This document shows positions 13,746-14,427 of a stretch of 14,427 bases of DNA, piece by piece. This DNA is from DASVBJ01 sp036375895 (lineage in GTDB: Bacteria > Actinomycetota > Actinomycetes > JACCUZ01), in contig DASVBJ010000225.1 of assembly GCA_036375895.1 (NCBI GenBank), positions 1 through 14,427 on the forward strand. Direction: 5' to 3'. Positions within the stretch are counted from its first letter, which is position 1. Each line of letters starts with the position of its first letter. The notes below the pieces were generated by a model, which saw only the letters and a program-made list of their open reading frames with translations, did not search any database and was not told where the DNA came from. The translations under genes and the position numbers were made by a program.

Positions 13746-13815
13746 GGCGCCTCCCTCCGGAAGCGGCAGGCCGCGCCGCCGCTCACCTGCTCATGATGAT
13801 GATGCGCCGACGTGG

Positions 13816-14427
13816 TCACGTGCCGGAGCGCAATGCGTCGACAGGTTCCAGCCGGGCGGCGCGCACGGCCGGGTAGGAGCCGGCCAGCAAGCCGGTGAGG
13901 CCGCCGATCAGCGGGGCCAGGAGGGGTACGACGGGATCGACGACCGGAGTCCACGACTGGTAGGTCGCGACGCCGACGACGACGAGCATGCCGAGGCTCG
14001 CCCCGAGGACGCCCCCGAGGACGCCCATGCTCGCGCTCTCGATCAGGAACTGGACCGCGACGTGCCGTCGCGTGGCCCCGAGGGACCGGCGCAGCCCGAT
14101 CTCACCGACCCGCTCCATGACGGAGACGAGGGTCACGTTGGCGATGCCGATGGCCCCGACCAGCAGCGAGACCCCGCCGAGCATGAGGAAGAGCACGTTC
14201 AGGTCGTTGCGCACGCCCGCACGGAGCTGCTGCGGCTGCTCGGGGGAGGCCACCCTGAGCCCCGTGGGCTGATCGGGGCGGAGCGCGAGCGGGACCTGCC
14301 GCGCGAGCAGCGAGGCGGCGCCGACCTGCGTCTCGACCACCACGGACTGCGGCGCCTGCAGGTGGTAGATCGTCCGCGCTGCGCCCTCGGGGATGATCAC
14401 CGCGCTGAGCAACGCATGCTTGCGCTG
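13816..14427 (-). CDS. MacB/FtsX-type ABC transporter permease, N-terminus cut by window edge
   Basis: The last 203 residues are visible and the frame is open to the right edge. The first ~70 residues belong to the periplasmic-type (MacB_PCD-like) domain. Three C-terminal helices follow (about 76-103, 126-152 and 165-188), with the hallmark cytoplasmic loop ERVGEIGLRRSLGATRRHV (105-123) and the C-terminal ARLEPVDALRSGT. This places it in the MacB/LolC/FtsX superfamily of permeases, which act mechanically with an ATPase to export or extract substrates at the membrane. The ATPase is expected upstream, outside the window. The gene lies 70 bp upstream of the response regulator and reads in the same direction, so the three genes may share a transcript. 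The gap holds a short ATG triplet run (13793-13804) and GC-rich inverted repeats without clear meaning. Confidence 0.93.
   Translation of the reverse strand, partial: QRKHALLSAVIIPEGAARTIYHLQAPQSVVVETQVGAASLLARQVPLALRPDQPTGLRVASPEQPQQLRAGVRNDLNVLFLMLGGVSLLVGAIGIANVTLVSVMERVGEIGLRRSLGATRRHVAVQFLIESASMGVLGGVLGASLGMLVVVGVATYQSWTPVVDPVVPLLAPLIGGLTGLLAGSYPAVRAARLEPVDALRSGT

Noticed and set aside
11982..13796. 604-codon plus-strand open frame across the kinase and regulator
   Set aside because: Ser/Arg/Thr-rich antisense frame of two fully motif-supported genes.
13793..13804. Four tandem ATG triplets upstream of the response regulator
   Set aside because: Only 12 bp; too short to treat as a microsatellite or phase-variable tract.
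13742..13954. 70-codon minus-strand ORF with a His run overlapping the permease end and regulator start
   Set aside because: Out of frame with both real genes; Arg/Pro-rich shadow, and the His run is just the ATG triplet repeat read in another frame.
1..14427. Mobile elements, CRISPR arrays, tRNA or rRNA genes
   Set aside because: I found no transposase or integrase motifs, no regularly spaced repeats and no tRNA- or rRNA-like segments by reading both strands.

Overview
The window is high-GC DNA with dense gene packing, GTG starts and stop/start overlaps of the ATGA and GTGA type. Its gene set (UPF0182 membrane protein, PPA1309-family protein, YlbL-type Lon-like PDZ protease, DUF2342 zinc metalloprotease) is typical of Actinomycetota chromosomes. 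Mycobacterium has a related arrangement around Rv3193c to Rv3195. I cannot name the genus. I see no tRNA, rRNA, CRISPR array, insertion sequence or phage gene, so this looks like core chromosome with one less familiar transport block.

Layout. (1) Positions 1-2677, minus strand: a large UPF0182 membrane protein whose C-terminus runs off the left edge. It is divergent from a PPA1309-family protein (2820-3335, plus). (2) Positions 3354-6199, minus strand: reading right to left, a tail-anchored SDR/epimerase-like protein, MoaE (ATGA overlap), a 61-residue membrane protein and a YlbL-type Lon-like PDZ protease. A possible internal promoter lies over the moaE stop codon. (3) Positions 6200-6291: a short divergent control region holding a candidate 14-codon leader ORF and an 11-bp direct repeat. 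(4) Positions 6292-8207, plus strand: DUF2342 metalloprotease and a NUDIX hydrolase joined by a GTGA overlap. (5) Positions 8401-11670, plus strand: a compact four-gene unit made of a secreted lipoprotein of unknown function, an ABC ATPase, a six-helix ABC-2 permease and a signal-peptide protein with an Ig-like/NEW3-like ectodomain and a C-terminal anchor. (6) Positions 11693-14427, minus strand: a MacB/FtsX-type permease (N-terminus off the right edge), an OmpR-type response regulator and its sensor kinase.

How the genes may work together. Regions 1-4 concentrate cell-envelope and proteolysis genes of poorly known function. Region 5 is the best candidate for an undescribed system: an ABC-2 transporter apparently built together with two extracytoplasmic partners. 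Region 6 looks like a sensor-regulator pair controlling an envelope exporter of the MacB class. Function is inferred from motifs I can read in the translations; no database search was run.
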